Shown piece after piece: positions 9,275 to 19,018 of a DNA stretch of 64,000 nucleotides. Each line of letters starts with the position of its first letter. Positions within the stretch are counted from its first letter, which is position 1. Source of the stretch: Lutimonas vermicola (lineage in GTDB: Bacteria > Bacteroidota > Bacteroidia > Flavobacteriales > Flavobacteriaceae); contig NZ_JBCDNA010000002.1 in the NCBI RefSeq assembly GCF_038433205.1, positions 496,001 to 560,000 on the forward strand, read 5' to 3'. A program made the position numbers and the translations under genes. The notes below the pieces were generated by a model that worked only from the letters and a program-made list of their open reading frames with translations, did no database searches and was not told where the DNA came from.

Positions 9275-11068
9275 ATGAAGTTCGCAATCATTGTCATATG
9301 TATACTTTTCTCCTTAAAGGGACACGCCCAGAGCGCAGAACTGGCGAATGCCTATTTTAGAAAAGGAGAATACGAAAAAGCCATCCTGTTATATCAGCCT
9401 CTTTTCGAAAGCAACCCCATAAGGCAGGATTATTTTAAATCCCTATTGACTTGTTACCAGCAGGTCGATTCATTTACAGATGCACAGACACTTATTGAAG
9501 GCCAAATTCAGAGATTCCCCGAACAGGTCTATCTCTTTGTTGAATTGGGCTATAATTATCAATTACAAGGGAATTTAAAGCTGGCAGAGCAATATTATGA
9601 ACAGTCTTTAAATTATGTTAAACAAAGGCCCAATTACGGTTTTATGATAGGCAGATCCTTTAGGCAGAACCACCTTCTGGATCAGGCTTTGCAATCGTAT
9701 CAAATTGCAAAAGAACTCAATCCAAAGTTAAACACTGAGATCAGCGAGGCGCAAATTTATGGGGAAAAAGGCGACCTGGATAAAATGTTTGATCTCTATC
9801 TCGATCTTGTCGATAAAAATGAGAACTACTTTTCAACTGTTCAGCGCTACGTAGCGAGTTTTATCAGTGGGGATAAATACGATCCTAATAATATCCTTTT
9901 TAAAAAACTACTGCTGAAAAGGGCACAGACGAATCAAAAAGATGCATGGAATATCCTGCTGAGTTGGTTGTTTATGCAACAGCAAGAATATAAAAAAGCA
10001 CTTACCCAGGAGAAATCTTTATTCAATAGAAAGCCCGGAAGTTTGGAAAGGATCCAAGAAATAGGGTATATATCTTTTGAGAATAAAGACTACGAAACAT
10101 CGGCAAATGCCTTTGAATTTATGCTATCCAAGGAAGAAGAAGTGATTATTGATGCCCAGGCTACATTATTTGCCGAAATTTACCTGTTAAAAATTGAGAA
10201 TAATACGCTTAAAAAAGGTGAAAATCGAGAAAGGATTGACGGAAAATTCGAGGAACTCATTCACGAGTATGGCTATCGTGAAGAGACTTTGGAACTGCAT
10301 CTTGCTTATGCTGATTTCTTAACCTTTGATTTCAATAAGCCCGAAAAAGCGATCCAACATCTCGAAAAAATTTCAGAAAGGGCAGAAACTCCTTTTCAAA
10401 AGGGGCTAATTGACATGAAAACCGCAGACATCCTCGTATTTACAAACCAATTCAATCAAGCCTTGATCAAGTATACCAAGATACAATATGACCTTAAGAA
10501 TAGTGAGCTCGCCCAGGAGGCCCGATTTAAGGTTGCACGTACTTCGTATTTTAAGGGTGACTTTCAATGGGCTCAAAATCAATTAAAAGTGTTGAAATCT
10601 TCCACTTCTCAACTTATTGCAAACGATGCCTTGGGATTAAGTTTGAAAATTGGCAATAATATTGACAAAGATAGTTTGAACGAAGGTCTTCAAATTTATG
10701 CAAGGGCCGAATTATTAGGGTTTCAGCAAAAATACAAACAGGCGATAGATACCTTATCTTATGTTCTGACCCAGTTCAAAGGCCAGCAGATTGAGGATGA
10801 TGCTCTTTTTAGCCAGGCTGTCTATTATCAAAATACAGGAGATTATAAAGCCGCAGAGCTGAACTTGCTCAGCCTTTTAGATTTTCATCCCGAAAGTTTA
10901 TTAATTGATGACAGCATCTTTACGCTCGGAGAACTATACAGAGATCATCTCAACGAGCCGGAAAAGGCGAAATCAATGTTTGAACGTATCATTTTTGAGT
11001 TCCCTTCCAGTATTTATCTGGTAGATGCAAGAGCGTCTTTTAGAAAATTGAGAGGAGATGAATTGTAG
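9275..11068 (+). CDS. Periplasmic tetratricopeptide-repeat protein
   Basis: The 597-residue product has a signal peptide (about 1-19, ending KGHAQS) and then repeated TPR-like helix pairs along its whole length. Examples are NAYFRKGEYEKAILLYQPLF, ELGYNYQLQGNLKLAEQYYEQ, and near the C-terminus SQAVYYQNTGDYKAAELNLL. It probably acts as a scaffold for protein contacts in the periplasm or at the outer membrane. No enzyme motif is present. The gene is followed after about 90 bp by a DUF4286 gene and rsmA; the specific role is unknown. Confidence 0.85.
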   Translation: MKFAIIVICILFSLKGHAQSAELANAYFRKGEYEKAILLYQPLFESNPIRQDYFKSLLTCYQQVDSFTDAQTLIEGQIQRFPEQVYLFVELGYNYQLQGNLKLAEQYYEQSLNYVKQRPNYGFMIGRSFRQNHLLDQALQSYQIAKELNPKLNTEISEAQIYGEKGDLDKMFDLYLDLVDKNENYFSTVQRYVASFISGDKYDPNNILFKKLLLKRAQTNQKDAWNILLSWLFMQQQEYKKALTQEKSLFNRKPGSLERIQEIGYISFENKDYETSANAFEFMLSKEEEVIIDAQATLFAEIYLLKIENNTLKKGENRERIDGKFEELIHEYGYREETLELHLAYADFLTFDFNKPEKAIQHLEKISERAETPFQKGLIDMKTADILVFTNQFNQALIKYTKIQYDLKNSELAQEARFKVARTSYFKGDFQWAQNQLKVLKSSTSQLIANDALGLSLKIGNNIDKDSLNEGLQIYARAELLGFQQKYKQAIDTLSYVLTQFKGQQIEDDALFSQAVYYQNTGDYKAAELNLLSLLDFHPESLLIDDSIFTLGELYRDHLNEPEKAKSMFERIIFEFPSSIYLVDARASFRKLRGDEL

Positions 11069-11131
11069 TTTTGCCAAAAGACCTGATTTCAAACTATAAC
11101 TTTCAAAAAAGATTTATTGACCGAATAATAC

Positions 11132-11139
11132 TACCTTTA
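11132..11139 (+). promoter_or_regulatory. Possible -7 box before the DUF4286 gene
   Basis: TACCTTTA differs from TAnnTTTG only in the last base. It lies 18 bp before the ATG at 11158, with a T-rich TTATTG about 18 bp further upstream as a possible -33 element. Confidence 0.35.
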
Positions 11140-11157
11140 ATTTTTTAAAAATATGTC

Positions 11158-11475
11158 ATGTATATTTATAATGTAACTTTAAATGTTGACGAAAGCATTC
11201 ATGATGACTGGATCATTTGGATGCAAGATGTCCATATCCCAGAAGTTCTGGCTACCGGGAAATTTACAAAAGCCCTCATGAGTGAGGTACTTGTTCAGGA
11301 AGAGCTGGGAGGTATTACATATTCGATTCAATTTACATGTTCGTCTAAAAAGCTCCTGCTCGAATATTACACAAAAGACGCTCCGCGACTCAGGGAAGAC
11401 AGCTATAAAAAGTTTGGCGACAAATTCGGAGCTTTTAGGACAGAAATGAAAATCATCAAGGAATTTTATAGTTAA
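11158..11475 (+). CDS. DUF4286 family protein
   Basis: A cytosolic 105-residue protein starting MYIYNVTLNVDESIHDDWIIW, which is the signature opening of DUF4286. The fold is probably a small ferredoxin-like alpha/beta barrel (predicted from family knowledge, not visible directly). No catalytic motif can be named. It sits 15 bp before rsmA and is likely cotranscribed with it, an arrangement I associate with flavobacteria. Function unknown. Confidence 0.85.
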   Translation: MYIYNVTLNVDESIHDDWIIWMQDVHIPEVLATGKFTKALMSEVLVQEELGGITYSIQFTCSSKKLLLEYYTKDAPRLREDSYKKFGDKFGAFRTEMKIIKEFYS

Positions 11476-11490
11476 CCTTCTTTTAAAAAC

Positions 11491-12276
11491 ATGACAGTTA
11501 GAGCCAAAAAACATTTGGGGCAGCATTTCCTTAAAGACGAAGCAATTGCGGCTAAAATTGCCGACAGCTTGTCGTTTGAAGGATATCGAAATGTCTTGGA
11601 AATAGGTCCGGGCATGGGTGTATTGACCAAGTATCTTCTCAAAAAAGATATCATCGTTTGGGTCGTCGAAATAGATTCAGAGTCAATAGAATACCTAAAA
11701 ACACATTACCTGCATCTTTCAGATAGAATCATAAATGCCGATTTCTTAAAAATGGACCTCGCTACTTATTTTAAAGGTGATCCTTTGGCTATTATTGGTA
11801 ACTTTCCCTATAATATTTCCTCTCAGATCGTTTTTAAAGCAATTGAATACCGGGATTACATCCCTGAATTCAGCGGTATGTTTCAAAAAGAAGTCGCACA
11901 AAGAATCACGGCAGGGCCGGGAAGCAAAATTTATGGAATCCTTTCGGTACTCACCCAGGCTTTTTTCGAAGTTGAGTATTTGTTTACGGTACCTCCAAAT
12001 GTTTTTAATCCTCCACCCAGAGTAGATTCGGGGGTTATAAAACTGGTGAGAAAAAAAAACCACACGCTGCCTGTTGATGTTCCATTTTTCTTCAGGGTGG
12101 TTAAAACAGCTTTTAACCAGCGGCGTAAAACCTTACGGAACAGTTTAAAATCTTTCCAGATATCAGATAAATTGAAGGAAGATGTTATATTTGCCCTGCG
12201 ACCTGAACAATTGAGTGTTGATCAGTTCATCAAATTAACAAAAAGCATTGCCGAAGATGGGATCAGAGATCACTAA
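11491..12276 (+). CDS. rsmA: 16S rRNA (adenine1518/1519-N6)-dimethyltransferase
   Basis: This 261-residue RsmA/KsgA dimethylates two adjacent adenines in the 3'-terminal helix of 16S rRNA during 30S maturation. Visible motifs: KKHLGQHFLKD at the N-terminus, the SAM-binding VLEIGPGMGVLTKYL (about residues 36-50), and motif IV GNFPYNIS near 106. The small C-terminal domain has PPRVDSGVI and FNQRRKTLRNSL. The 3' end overlaps the start of mgtE by 20 bp, so the two genes are translated from one message. Confidence 0.97.
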   Translation: MTVRAKKHLGQHFLKDEAIAAKIADSLSFEGYRNVLEIGPGMGVLTKYLLKKDIIVWVVEIDSESIEYLKTHYLHLSDRIINADFLKMDLATYFKGDPLAIIGNFPYNISSQIVFKAIEYRDYIPEFSGMFQKEVAQRITAGPGSKIYGILSVLTQAFFEVEYLFTVPPNVFNPPPRVDSGVIKLVRKKNHTLPVDVPFFFRVVKTAFNQRRKTLRNSLKSFQISDKLKEDVIFALRPEQLSVDQFIKLTKSIAEDGIRDH

Positions 12277-13606
12277 AGAATTTCTTGAGAAAATTGAATC
12301 GCTTATAAGCGACAATAAGGACAAGACTTTGCTGACATTACTTTCGGAAGAGCACCCGGCAGATATTGCTGAAATATTAGAAGGCCTAGGTCCCGACGAT
12401 GCTACCTATCTATTTAAACTTCTAGACAGCGAACTTTCGGCTGAAGCCTTGCTGGAAATAAATGAAGACGACAGGGAGAAAATTCTGAAAAACCTTTCCG
12501 CTGAGGAAATTGCCTTTGAAATTGACGAACTGGACACCGATGATGCTGCTGATATAATTTCAGAACTTCCACAGGAGCGGGTGACTGAAGTTATTTCGGA
12601 AATTGATGATGATGATCACGCCAAAGATATCGTTGAGCTTTTGCGCTACGAAGAAGGAACCGCCGGAAGTTTAATGGCAAAGGAATTAGTCAAGGTTAAA
12701 GAAACCTGGATGGTACCCACCTGTGTAAGAAAAATGAGGTCACAGGCTCAAGAAGTAAGAAGGGTACATTCTATTTATGTGGTAGATCAGGACAACCACC
12801 TTATCGGCAGATTGTCGCTTAAAGATTTATTGGTAGCCTCGCCCAAAGATAAAATTTCCAGTATCTATATTCCAAAGGTAGATTCGGTGCATGTCAATGA
12901 CAAGGGAGAAGATGTTGCCAGACTTATGCAAAAATATGACCTGGAAGCGATTCCTGTGGTAGATGACAATAACGTACTTATTGGAAGAATTACTATTGAT
13001 GATATTGTTGACCTGATTATAGAAGAAGCTGAAAAAGATTATCAAATGGCTGCCGGTATCACCGAAGATATAGACGCTGACGATAGTATATTTGATAAAA
13101 CCAAGGCGAGATTACCCTGGCTGATCCTGGGTTTGGTAGGTGGTTTGGCGGCCGCAGCCATAATGGGAGGGTTTGAAGATGCTTTGACGCGTTTTCCCGA
13201 ACTGTTCTTTTTCACTCCCTTGATTGCCGCCATGGCTGGAAACGTAGGTGTGCAATCTTCTGCCATCATAGTTCAGGGTCTGGCTAATGACAATATTAAA
13301 GGAAGTATGGTGAACAGAATGTTCAAAGAGATTGGCCTGAGTATGGTTAACGGAATCATTCTTGCAGCGCTGATCTTTGTTTTTGGTTTTTTTCTTGACT
13401 ACAACACAAATATTAGTATTACCATATCTATCTCATTGATTATTGTTATTATTATGGCCTCTCTCGTGGGTACTTTTGTGCCTTTGATCCTGGATAAAAA
13501 CGGAATTGACCCGGCTGTGGCGACAGGGCCGTTTATCACAACCAGTAATGATATTTTCGGGATCTTTATTTTCTTTTATATTGCAAAGGTCATTCTTGGC
13601 TTTTGA
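12257..13606 (+). CDS. mgtE: Magnesium transporter MgtE
   Basis: The product is 449 residues from the ATG at 12257 (MGSEITKEFLEKI); a TTG three codons earlier is a less likely start. Order of domains: N-terminal superhelical domain (EEHPADIAEILEGL, DDAADIISELP), two CBS domains (about 130-255, with IPVVDDNNVLIGRITIDDI), a connecting helix, and five membrane segments from about residue 285. The membrane part includes the pore-lining region around PLIAAMAGNVGVQSSAIIVQGLA. The N and CBS domains sense cytosolic Mg2+ and close the channel. The overlap with rsmA (20 bp) suggests translational coupling. Confidence 0.96.
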   Translation: MGSEITKEFLEKIESLISDNKDKTLLTLLSEEHPADIAEILEGLGPDDATYLFKLLDSELSAEALLEINEDDREKILKNLSAEEIAFEIDELDTDDAADIISELPQERVTEVISEIDDDDHAKDIVELLRYEEGTAGSLMAKELVKVKETWMVPTCVRKMRSQAQEVRRVHSIYVVDQDNHLIGRLSLKDLLVASPKDKISSIYIPKVDSVHVNDKGEDVARLMQKYDLEAIPVVDDNNVLIGRITIDDIVDLIIEEAEKDYQMAAGITEDIDADDSIFDKTKARLPWLILGLVGGLAAAAIMGGFEDALTRFPELFFFTPLIAAMAGNVGVQSSAIIVQGLANDNIKGSMVNRMFKEIGLSMVNGIILAALIFVFGFFLDYNTNISITISISLIIVIIMASLVGTFVPLILDKNGIDPAVATGPFITTSNDIFGIFIFFYIAKVILGF

Positions 13607-13676
13607 AAAGTTTTGAAGCCTATTTAACTGCGCTTAACTTTATCTATTTTCACCTTTTTTAATTAGCAATTTTGCT

Positions 13677-13684
13677 TAATTTTG
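13677..13684 (+). promoter_or_regulatory. Bacteroidota -7 box before glnS
   Basis: TAATTTTG fits TAnnTTTG exactly and lies 19 bp before the glnS ATG. It is preceded by a palindromic AGCAATTTTGCT (13665-13676) that abuts it. The -33 region is only T-rich. Confidence 0.5.
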
Positions 13685-13703
13685 GCGTTCATCAAATGAA
13701 AGT

Positions 13704-15392
13704 ATGTCGGAAATTAAAAAATCTCTCAATTTTTTAGAACAAATCATTGAGGAGGACCTTACAAAAGGTATGAAAAGGTCTCAACTAAAATTCAGGTTCC
13801 CACCAGAACCCAATGGATATTTACATATAGGGCACGCAGCATCTATCTGTCTGAATTTCGGACTGGGGATCAAATACGATGCACCTGTTAATCTTCGATT
13901 TGACGATACTAACCCTGAAAAAGAAGAACAGGAATATGTTGATGCCATAAAAAAAGACATCAAATGGCTTGGTTTTGAATGGGCTGAGGTATTGTTTTCT
14001 TCTGACTATTTTCAACAGTTATATGATTGGGCAGTAAAGATGATTGAACAAGGCAATGCTTATGTTGATGATCAGACCTCTGAAGAAATAGCAGAACAAA
14101 AGGGAACCCCGACACAAGCAGGAACAAACAGCCCGTTCAGGGATCGAAGTGCGGAAGAGAACCTTGCCCTGTTTGAAAAAATGAAAAATGGAGATTTCGA
14201 AGAAGGAACACATGTATTGCGTGCCAAGATCGACATGTCATCTTCAAATATGCTCATGAGGGATCCTGTCATGTACAGGATATTGAAAAGGGCACATCAC
14301 CGAACAGGGGAAAAATGGAAAATCTATCCTATGTACGACTGGACGCATGGGGAGTCAGACTATATTGAACAGATTTCCCATTCACTTTGTACCCTGGAAT
14401 TCAAACACCATAGAGAATTATACGACTGGTTCCTCGATCAGGTTTATGATCACAAGAGCTTAAGGCCAAAACAAAGGGAATTTGCCAGGAGGAACCTCAG
14501 CTACACGGTAATGAGTAAAAGGAAATTACTTCAACTGGTTGAAGAAGGCTATGTAAACGGCTGGGATGATCCTAGAATGCCTACAATATCCGGTCTTAGA
14601 AGACGTGGTTATACACCTAAATCTATTCGCGATTTTAGTGAAAAGGCAGGTATTGCAAAAAGAGAAAACGTTACAGATCTGGCTTTGCTTGAATTTCACA
14701 TTCGAACAGAACTGAACAAAACAGCTCCAAGGGTTATGGCGGTGCTCAACCCGGTGAAGTTGGTTATTACAAATTATCCCGAAGGAAAGGAAGAAATGCT
14801 GACAGCTGAAAATAATCCGGAAGATGAAGATGCAGGAATCAGAACGGTACCTTTTTCAAGAGAATTATATATAGAACAGGAAGATTTTAGGGAAGAAGCA
14901 AATAAAAAATTCTTCCGATTGAAACTGGGAAAAGAGGTGCGTTTAAAGAATGCCTATATCATCAAGGCTAATTCTGTGATCAAAGATGAAAACGGGACTG
15001 TTACTGAAATCCACTGTACTTACGATGTTGATTCCAAGAGTGGCAGCGGTAGTGAAGCGAGTATGAGAAAGGTAAAAGGCACGATCCACTGGGTATCCAT
15101 TCAACACGGTTTAGAAGCAGAGGTGAGGTTATACGACAGATTGTTCACCGATGAGGCCCCTGATTCACATAAAGAGAAAGACTTTAAGGAATTCATCAAC
15201 CCTGATTCTCTTAAAATTATTGAAAAAGCCTATGTAGAGCCCAGTCTGGCAACAGTTTCAGCAGGTGATAGTTTTCAGTTCCAACGATTGGGGTATTTTA
15301 ACGTAGATCCTGATTCTACCAATGATAAACTTGTTTTTAACCGAACAGTTGCCTTAAGGGATTCCTGGGCGAAAATTGAACAAAATAAATAA
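13704..15392 (+). CDS. glnS: Glutamine--tRNA ligase
   Basis: A class I synthetase of 562 residues that charges tRNA-Gln. The HIGH signature is in RFPPEPNGYLHIGHA (about residues 27-41) and the KMSKS-like loop is VMSKRKL (about 270-276). NLRFDDTNPEKE and GFEWAE are also typical of GlnRS/GluRS. The C-terminal beta-barrel anticodon-binding region follows (PRVMAVLNPVKLVITNYPEG and later FQFQRLGYFNVD). Presence of GlnS rather than sole reliance on a tRNA-dependent amidotransferase is usual for Bacteroidota. It stands alone, 26 bp before the polyprenyl synthetase. Confidence 0.97.
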   Translation: MSEIKKSLNFLEQIIEEDLTKGMKRSQLKFRFPPEPNGYLHIGHAASICLNFGLGIKYDAPVNLRFDDTNPEKEEQEYVDAIKKDIKWLGFEWAEVLFSSDYFQQLYDWAVKMIEQGNAYVDDQTSEEIAEQKGTPTQAGTNSPFRDRSAEENLALFEKMKNGDFEEGTHVLRAKIDMSSSNMLMRDPVMYRILKRAHHRTGEKWKIYPMYDWTHGESDYIEQISHSLCTLEFKHHRELYDWFLDQVYDHKSLRPKQREFARRNLSYTVMSKRKLLQLVEEGYVNGWDDPRMPTISGLRRRGYTPKSIRDFSEKAGIAKRENVTDLALLEFHIRTELNKTAPRVMAVLNPVKLVITNYPEGKEEMLTAENNPEDEDAGIRTVPFSRELYIEQEDFREEANKKFFRLKLGKEVRLKNAYIIKANSVIKDENGTVTEIHCTYDVDSKSGSGSEASMRKVKGTIHWVSIQHGLEAEVRLYDRLFTDEAPDSHKEKDFKEFINPDSLKIIEKAYVEPSLATVSAGDSFQFQRLGYFNVDPDSTNDKLVFNRTVALRDSWAKIEQNK

Positions 15393-15418
15393 TTTATTTA
15401 TTGTAAATTGTTCGACCC

Positions 15419-16396
15419 TTGAAAACTGTAGAACAAATAAAGCTTCCCATCCTGAAGGAAATGGAATTCTTTGAAACAAAATTCAAAGCTTCCATGATTT
15501 CCAACGTTTCCCTGCTCAACAGAATCACTCATTATATCGTGAGGCGAAAAGGAAAACAAATGCGTCCGATGTTTGTTTTTTTAGTAGCCAAAATGGTTTC
15601 TAACGGCCAATTCAAGGAAAGAACTTACCGGGGGGCATCAATCATAGAATTGATCCATACCGCTACTTTGGTTCACGATGACGTTGTGGATGACAGTAAC
15701 ACCCGCCGTGGTTTTTTCTCTTTAAATGCTTTGTGGAAGAATAAAATTGCTGTCTTGGTCGGTGATTACCTTCTTTCCAAGGGACTGTTATTATCCATTG
15801 ACAATGATGATTTTGACATCCTAAAGCATATATCAATTGCAGTAAGGGAAATGAGTGAAGGAGAACTCCTGCAAATAGAAAAAGCCAGACAGCTGAATAT
15901 TACCGAAGATGTGTATTTTGAAATCATCAGAAAAAAAACAGCAACGCTTATTGCGGCCTGTACTGCTATTGGCGCCACTTCTGTAGATGCCCCAAAGAGT
16001 GAGGTCGAAAAAATGAGAAAATTCGGTGAATTGATCGGTATTGCCTTTCAGATCAAAGATGACCTTTTCGATTATTCCGAAGAAAAAATAGGAAAACCCA
16101 CTGGAATTGACATCAAGGAACAAAAAATGACGCTGCCTTTGATCTACACCCTGAACCACTGTTCAAGAAAAGAACGTAAATGGCTTATAAATTCGGTAAA
16201 AAACCACAATAAAGATAAAAACAGGGTTAAAGAAGTCATTGAATTCGTAAAGCAAAACGGTGGTATTGAGTATACCATTGATAAAATGAAAGAGTATCAG
16301 CATTTGGCCGTTGAGATCTTAAATGACTACCCCGATTCTTCCTATAAAGAATCCTTAATGACCATGGTGAACTATGTGATTGAAAGAGAAAAATAA
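15419..16396 (+). CDS. Long-chain polyprenyl diphosphate synthase
   Basis: The 325-residue trans-prenyltransferase extends farnesyl diphosphate with isopentenyl diphosphate, most likely to make the side chain of menaquinone. The first aspartate-rich motif is VHDDVVDDSNTRRG (about 82-95) and the second is KDDLFDYSEE (about 208-217); RKGKQMRPM binds pyrophosphate. The start is TTG: the N-terminus MKTVEQIKLPILKEM matches family proteins as I remember them, and the next ATG would remove 14 residues. Chain length cannot be read with certainty. It follows glnS by 26 bp and may share its promoter. Confidence 0.9.
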   Translation: MKTVEQIKLPILKEMEFFETKFKASMISNVSLLNRITHYIVRRKGKQMRPMFVFLVAKMVSNGQFKERTYRGASIIELIHTATLVHDDVVDDSNTRRGFFSLNALWKNKIAVLVGDYLLSKGLLLSIDNDDFDILKHISIAVREMSEGELLQIEKARQLNITEDVYFEIIRKKTATLIAACTAIGATSVDAPKSEVEKMRKFGELIGIAFQIKDDLFDYSEEKIGKPTGIDIKEQKMTLPLIYTLNHCSRKERKWLINSVKNHNKDKNRVKEVIEFVKQNGGIEYTIDKMKEYQHLAVEILNDYPDSSYKESLMTMVNYVIEREK

Positions 16397-16457
16397 TCTT
16401 AACAATTCATGGCATAGCTTTTGAGAAGTTTAAAGATACCCTTATCAGACCTGATTT

Positions 16458-17417
16458 ATGAAAAAACTCTCTCTTCTTACTTTCGCTATTTTATTTTATA
16501 GCTGCAGCAGTAATTTTGATTTTGAATTAGATAACAGGGTTATTTATACCACTGATGAAGAGGGCGATCCGGTTATTGAAAACATCAAGGATAACGAAGA
16601 GGTTCAGGAGGACTATCAATTTGGATTAGGTGGTGGATTCTGCTATGGTTACGAGACACCTGATGCCACAGTTGCAGAGATTGATATCGACATCCAAATG
16701 CCAGGTTCATATGATATTTCGGAATATTTACCCGAAGTCGGGTCCCAGGGCAGACAGGGGTCGTGTGTAGCATGGGCAACCGGATACTACCTGAAAAGCT
16801 ACCAGGAAAATTATGAGGATTTCCAAAATGGTATTCTCAACAAAGACAATGTAATGAGCCCGGCTTTTATATACAATCAAATTAAAGTTAGTGACTGCAG
16901 CGCCGGTTCTGTGATTCAAGATGCACTGGATACGATTTCGAGGCAGGGGATTACTGATTGGGCGATTATGCCTTATAATGAAAATGACTGTGATACTCAG
17001 CCCAATGACCTTCAAAAATCATTAGCGGAGCCAAATAGAATCATTGAGTATTTCTATCTGGATGAAAATCTAGCCTTGGAGCAAACCAAGGCCTCCTTGC
17101 TCAAAGACCAGCCGGTTGTCATTGCTGTAACCATTGACAGAAGTTATTTTGGAGCCAGAGACGAGAACGGAATTCATGTATATCGAAAATTCGAATCCGG
17201 AGATGGAGGACATGCCATGCTGGTTGTGGGATACGACGATGACATGAATGCCTTTAAGGTGGTGAATTCCTGGGGTAAAGGTTGGGGAAATCAGGGCTTC
17301 GTCTGGATAGACTATCAGGCATGGGATGAGGCGGCAGATGTGAATTCTGATTTTAAAGTTTTATGTGAAGCCTGGGTCACAGATGACATTGTTGTAAATC
17401 AACCTGCTTCACTTTGA
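16458..17417 (+). CDS. Papain-family (C1A) cysteine peptidase lipoprotein
   Basis: The 319-residue product has a lipoprotein signal peptide (lipobox FYSC, Cys16). A C1A peptidase domain follows with a full catalytic set: Cys103 in SQGRQGSCVAWATGYY, His252 in GGHAMLVVGYDDD, and Asn270 in VVNSWGKGWGNQGFVWIDY. The oxyanion Gln is likely in the SQGRQG segment. No long propeptide precedes the active-site domain; the roughly 75 residues between lipid anchor and domain are acidic. It should act at the cell envelope. The substrate is unknown. Its 3' end overlaps by 19 bp the 3' end of the GH3-like gene on the other strand. Confidence 0.88.
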   Translation: MKKLSLLTFAILFYSCSSNFDFELDNRVIYTTDEEGDPVIENIKDNEEVQEDYQFGLGGGFCYGYETPDATVAEIDIDIQMPGSYDISEYLPEVGSQGRQGSCVAWATGYYLKSYQENYEDFQNGILNKDNVMSPAFIYNQIKVSDCSAGSVIQDALDTISRQGITDWAIMPYNENDCDTQPNDLQKSLAEPNRIIEYFYLDENLALEQTKASLLKDQPVVIAVTIDRSYFGARDENGIHVYRKFESGDGGHAMLVVGYDDDMNAFKVVNSWGKGWGNQGFVWIDYQAWDEAADVNSDFKVLCEAWVTDDIVVNQPASL

Positions 17418-18925
17418 TAAAGACCGAGAAGTTCATCAAGATAATCCCTTGTATTGCTCAATCTTGGCACCTTATACTGACCTCCGAGTTTATCTTTACT
17501 TTTTAGCCATTGATAAAAAATGTCTTTGGGAGCAATATGAACTACTGGCATGCTAATGGTCATGTTGAGGTATCGTTTTGCCTCATAATCTGAATTCAAT
17601 TCTTTGAGAGCATCATCAAGATAACGTGTAAAGGCCTCTAAATTGTCTGGAGGTTCTTTAAATTCAATGAGCCATTCATGACCACCGCTTTTATCACCAT
17701 TCATAAAAACAGGAGCCACGGTAAATTCTATGACCAATGCATTCGATTTTGAGCAGGCTACTTCCAGTGCATCCACTGCATTTTCAATAACCAATTCTTC
17801 TCCAAATACATTAATAAAATGCTTTGTTCTTCCCGTGATCTTAATTCTGTATGGCTTAAGGTTGGTAAACTTAACGGTATCCCCAATCAAATAACGCCAT
17901 AATCCTGAATTGGTTGAAATGACAATCGCATAATTAGTGCCTTCCTCAACCTCTTGTAATGGAATCGCAACAGAATCTTCACCTTTGAACTTATCCATTG
18001 GGATAAATTCATAAAAAATCCCATAATCAAGCATTAACAAAAGCTCATCAGAATCATTCCGATCCTGAATGGCAAAAAAACCTTCTGAAGCATTATACGT
18101 TTCGTAGTAGCGAAAATTTTTCTTAGGGATCAATTTTTCATATTGCTCTTTATACGGTTTAAAATTCACCCCTCCGTGAAAATAAACCTCAAGGTTTGGC
18201 CAAACCTCCAGGATATTATCCTTTCCGGTTACCTCAAGCACCCTGTTCAACAGCACCAGCATCCAGGAGGGCACTCCGCTCAAGCTGGTAATATCTTCCT
18301 CGATTGTTTCATTAATAATGGCATCCATTTTGGCTTCCCATTCGGTCATCAGCGCTGTTTTCTGACTCGGAGCACTGCTAAAATCGGCCCAGAACGGCAT
18401 GTTTTCAATAATGATCGCAGACAGATCGCCAAAATAGGTATCATTGTCTTCATAAATATCTGAACTCCCTCCTAACCGAAGGCCTTTGCCTTTAAAGATC
18501 TCCGTATCTTCATTATTGTTGATAAATAAACAAAGCATGTCTTTACCTGCCTTCATGTGACAATAATCTATTGCTTCATCACTCACCGGGATAAATTTGC
18601 TTTTAGCATTGGTGGTACCACTTGATTTTGCGAACCACTGAATTTTTGACGGCCAGAAAACATTTTGCTCTCCTCTCCTGTTCCTTTCGATCAAAGGTTC
18701 TATACTCTCATATTGCTGAATGGGAACATTTTCGGTAAAAGAAGCGTAACTCTTTATGTCTTTAAAACAATATTTTTTACCCAGATAAGTGTGCTTGGCT
18801 TCAGAAAGTAATTCATACAACACTTCGTTCTGAACCTCTACGGGATGATGTAAAAACATATCAACCTGATACTTTCGCTTTTTTAAAATCCACGACAAAA
18901 CGGTATTAAATAATGGAATTTGCAT
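17399..18925 (-). CDS. GH3-family acyl-adenylating enzyme
   Basis: The 508-residue protein belongs to the GH3 family, whose plant members join amino acids to auxin or jasmonate through an acyl-adenylate. Visible landmarks are an ATP-binding stretch WFAKSSGTTNAKSKFIP (about 92-108), YETYNASEGFFAIQDR, and SGLWRYLIGDTVKFTN with ITGRTKHFINVFGEEL near the hinge. Bacterial members are frequent in Bacteroidota; their substrates are unknown to me. The gene stands alone on its strand, with 93 bp to the divergent purE, and its last codons overlap the convergent peptidase gene. Confidence 0.88.
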   Translation of the reverse strand: MQIPLFNTVLSWILKKRKYQVDMFLHHPVEVQNEVLYELLSEAKHTYLGKKYCFKDIKSYASFTENVPIQQYESIEPLIERNRRGEQNVFWPSKIQWFAKSSGTTNAKSKFIPVSDEAIDYCHMKAGKDMLCLFINNNEDTEIFKGKGLRLGGSSDIYEDNDTYFGDLSAIIIENMPFWADFSSAPSQKTALMTEWEAKMDAIINETIEEDITSLSGVPSWMLVLLNRVLEVTGKDNILEVWPNLEVYFHGGVNFKPYKEQYEKLIPKKNFRYYETYNASEGFFAIQDRNDSDELLLMLDYGIFYEFIPMDKFKGEDSVAIPLQEVEEGTNYAIVISTNSGLWRYLIGDTVKFTNLKPYRIKITGRTKHFINVFGEELVIENAVDALEVACSKSNALVIEFTVAPVFMNGDKSGGHEWLIEFKEPPDNLEAFTRYLDDALKELNSDYEAKRYLNMTISMPVVHIAPKDIFYQWLKSKDKLGGQYKVPRLSNTRDYLDELLGLYQSEAG

Positions 18926-19018
18926 TGTTATGAAAACACTTTTTTATCTTACCTTTAGCCTCTAAAAATACAATTTTTATCAGTCGAATTCAATAAGTTT
19001 TTTTAAATAAATTAAATT

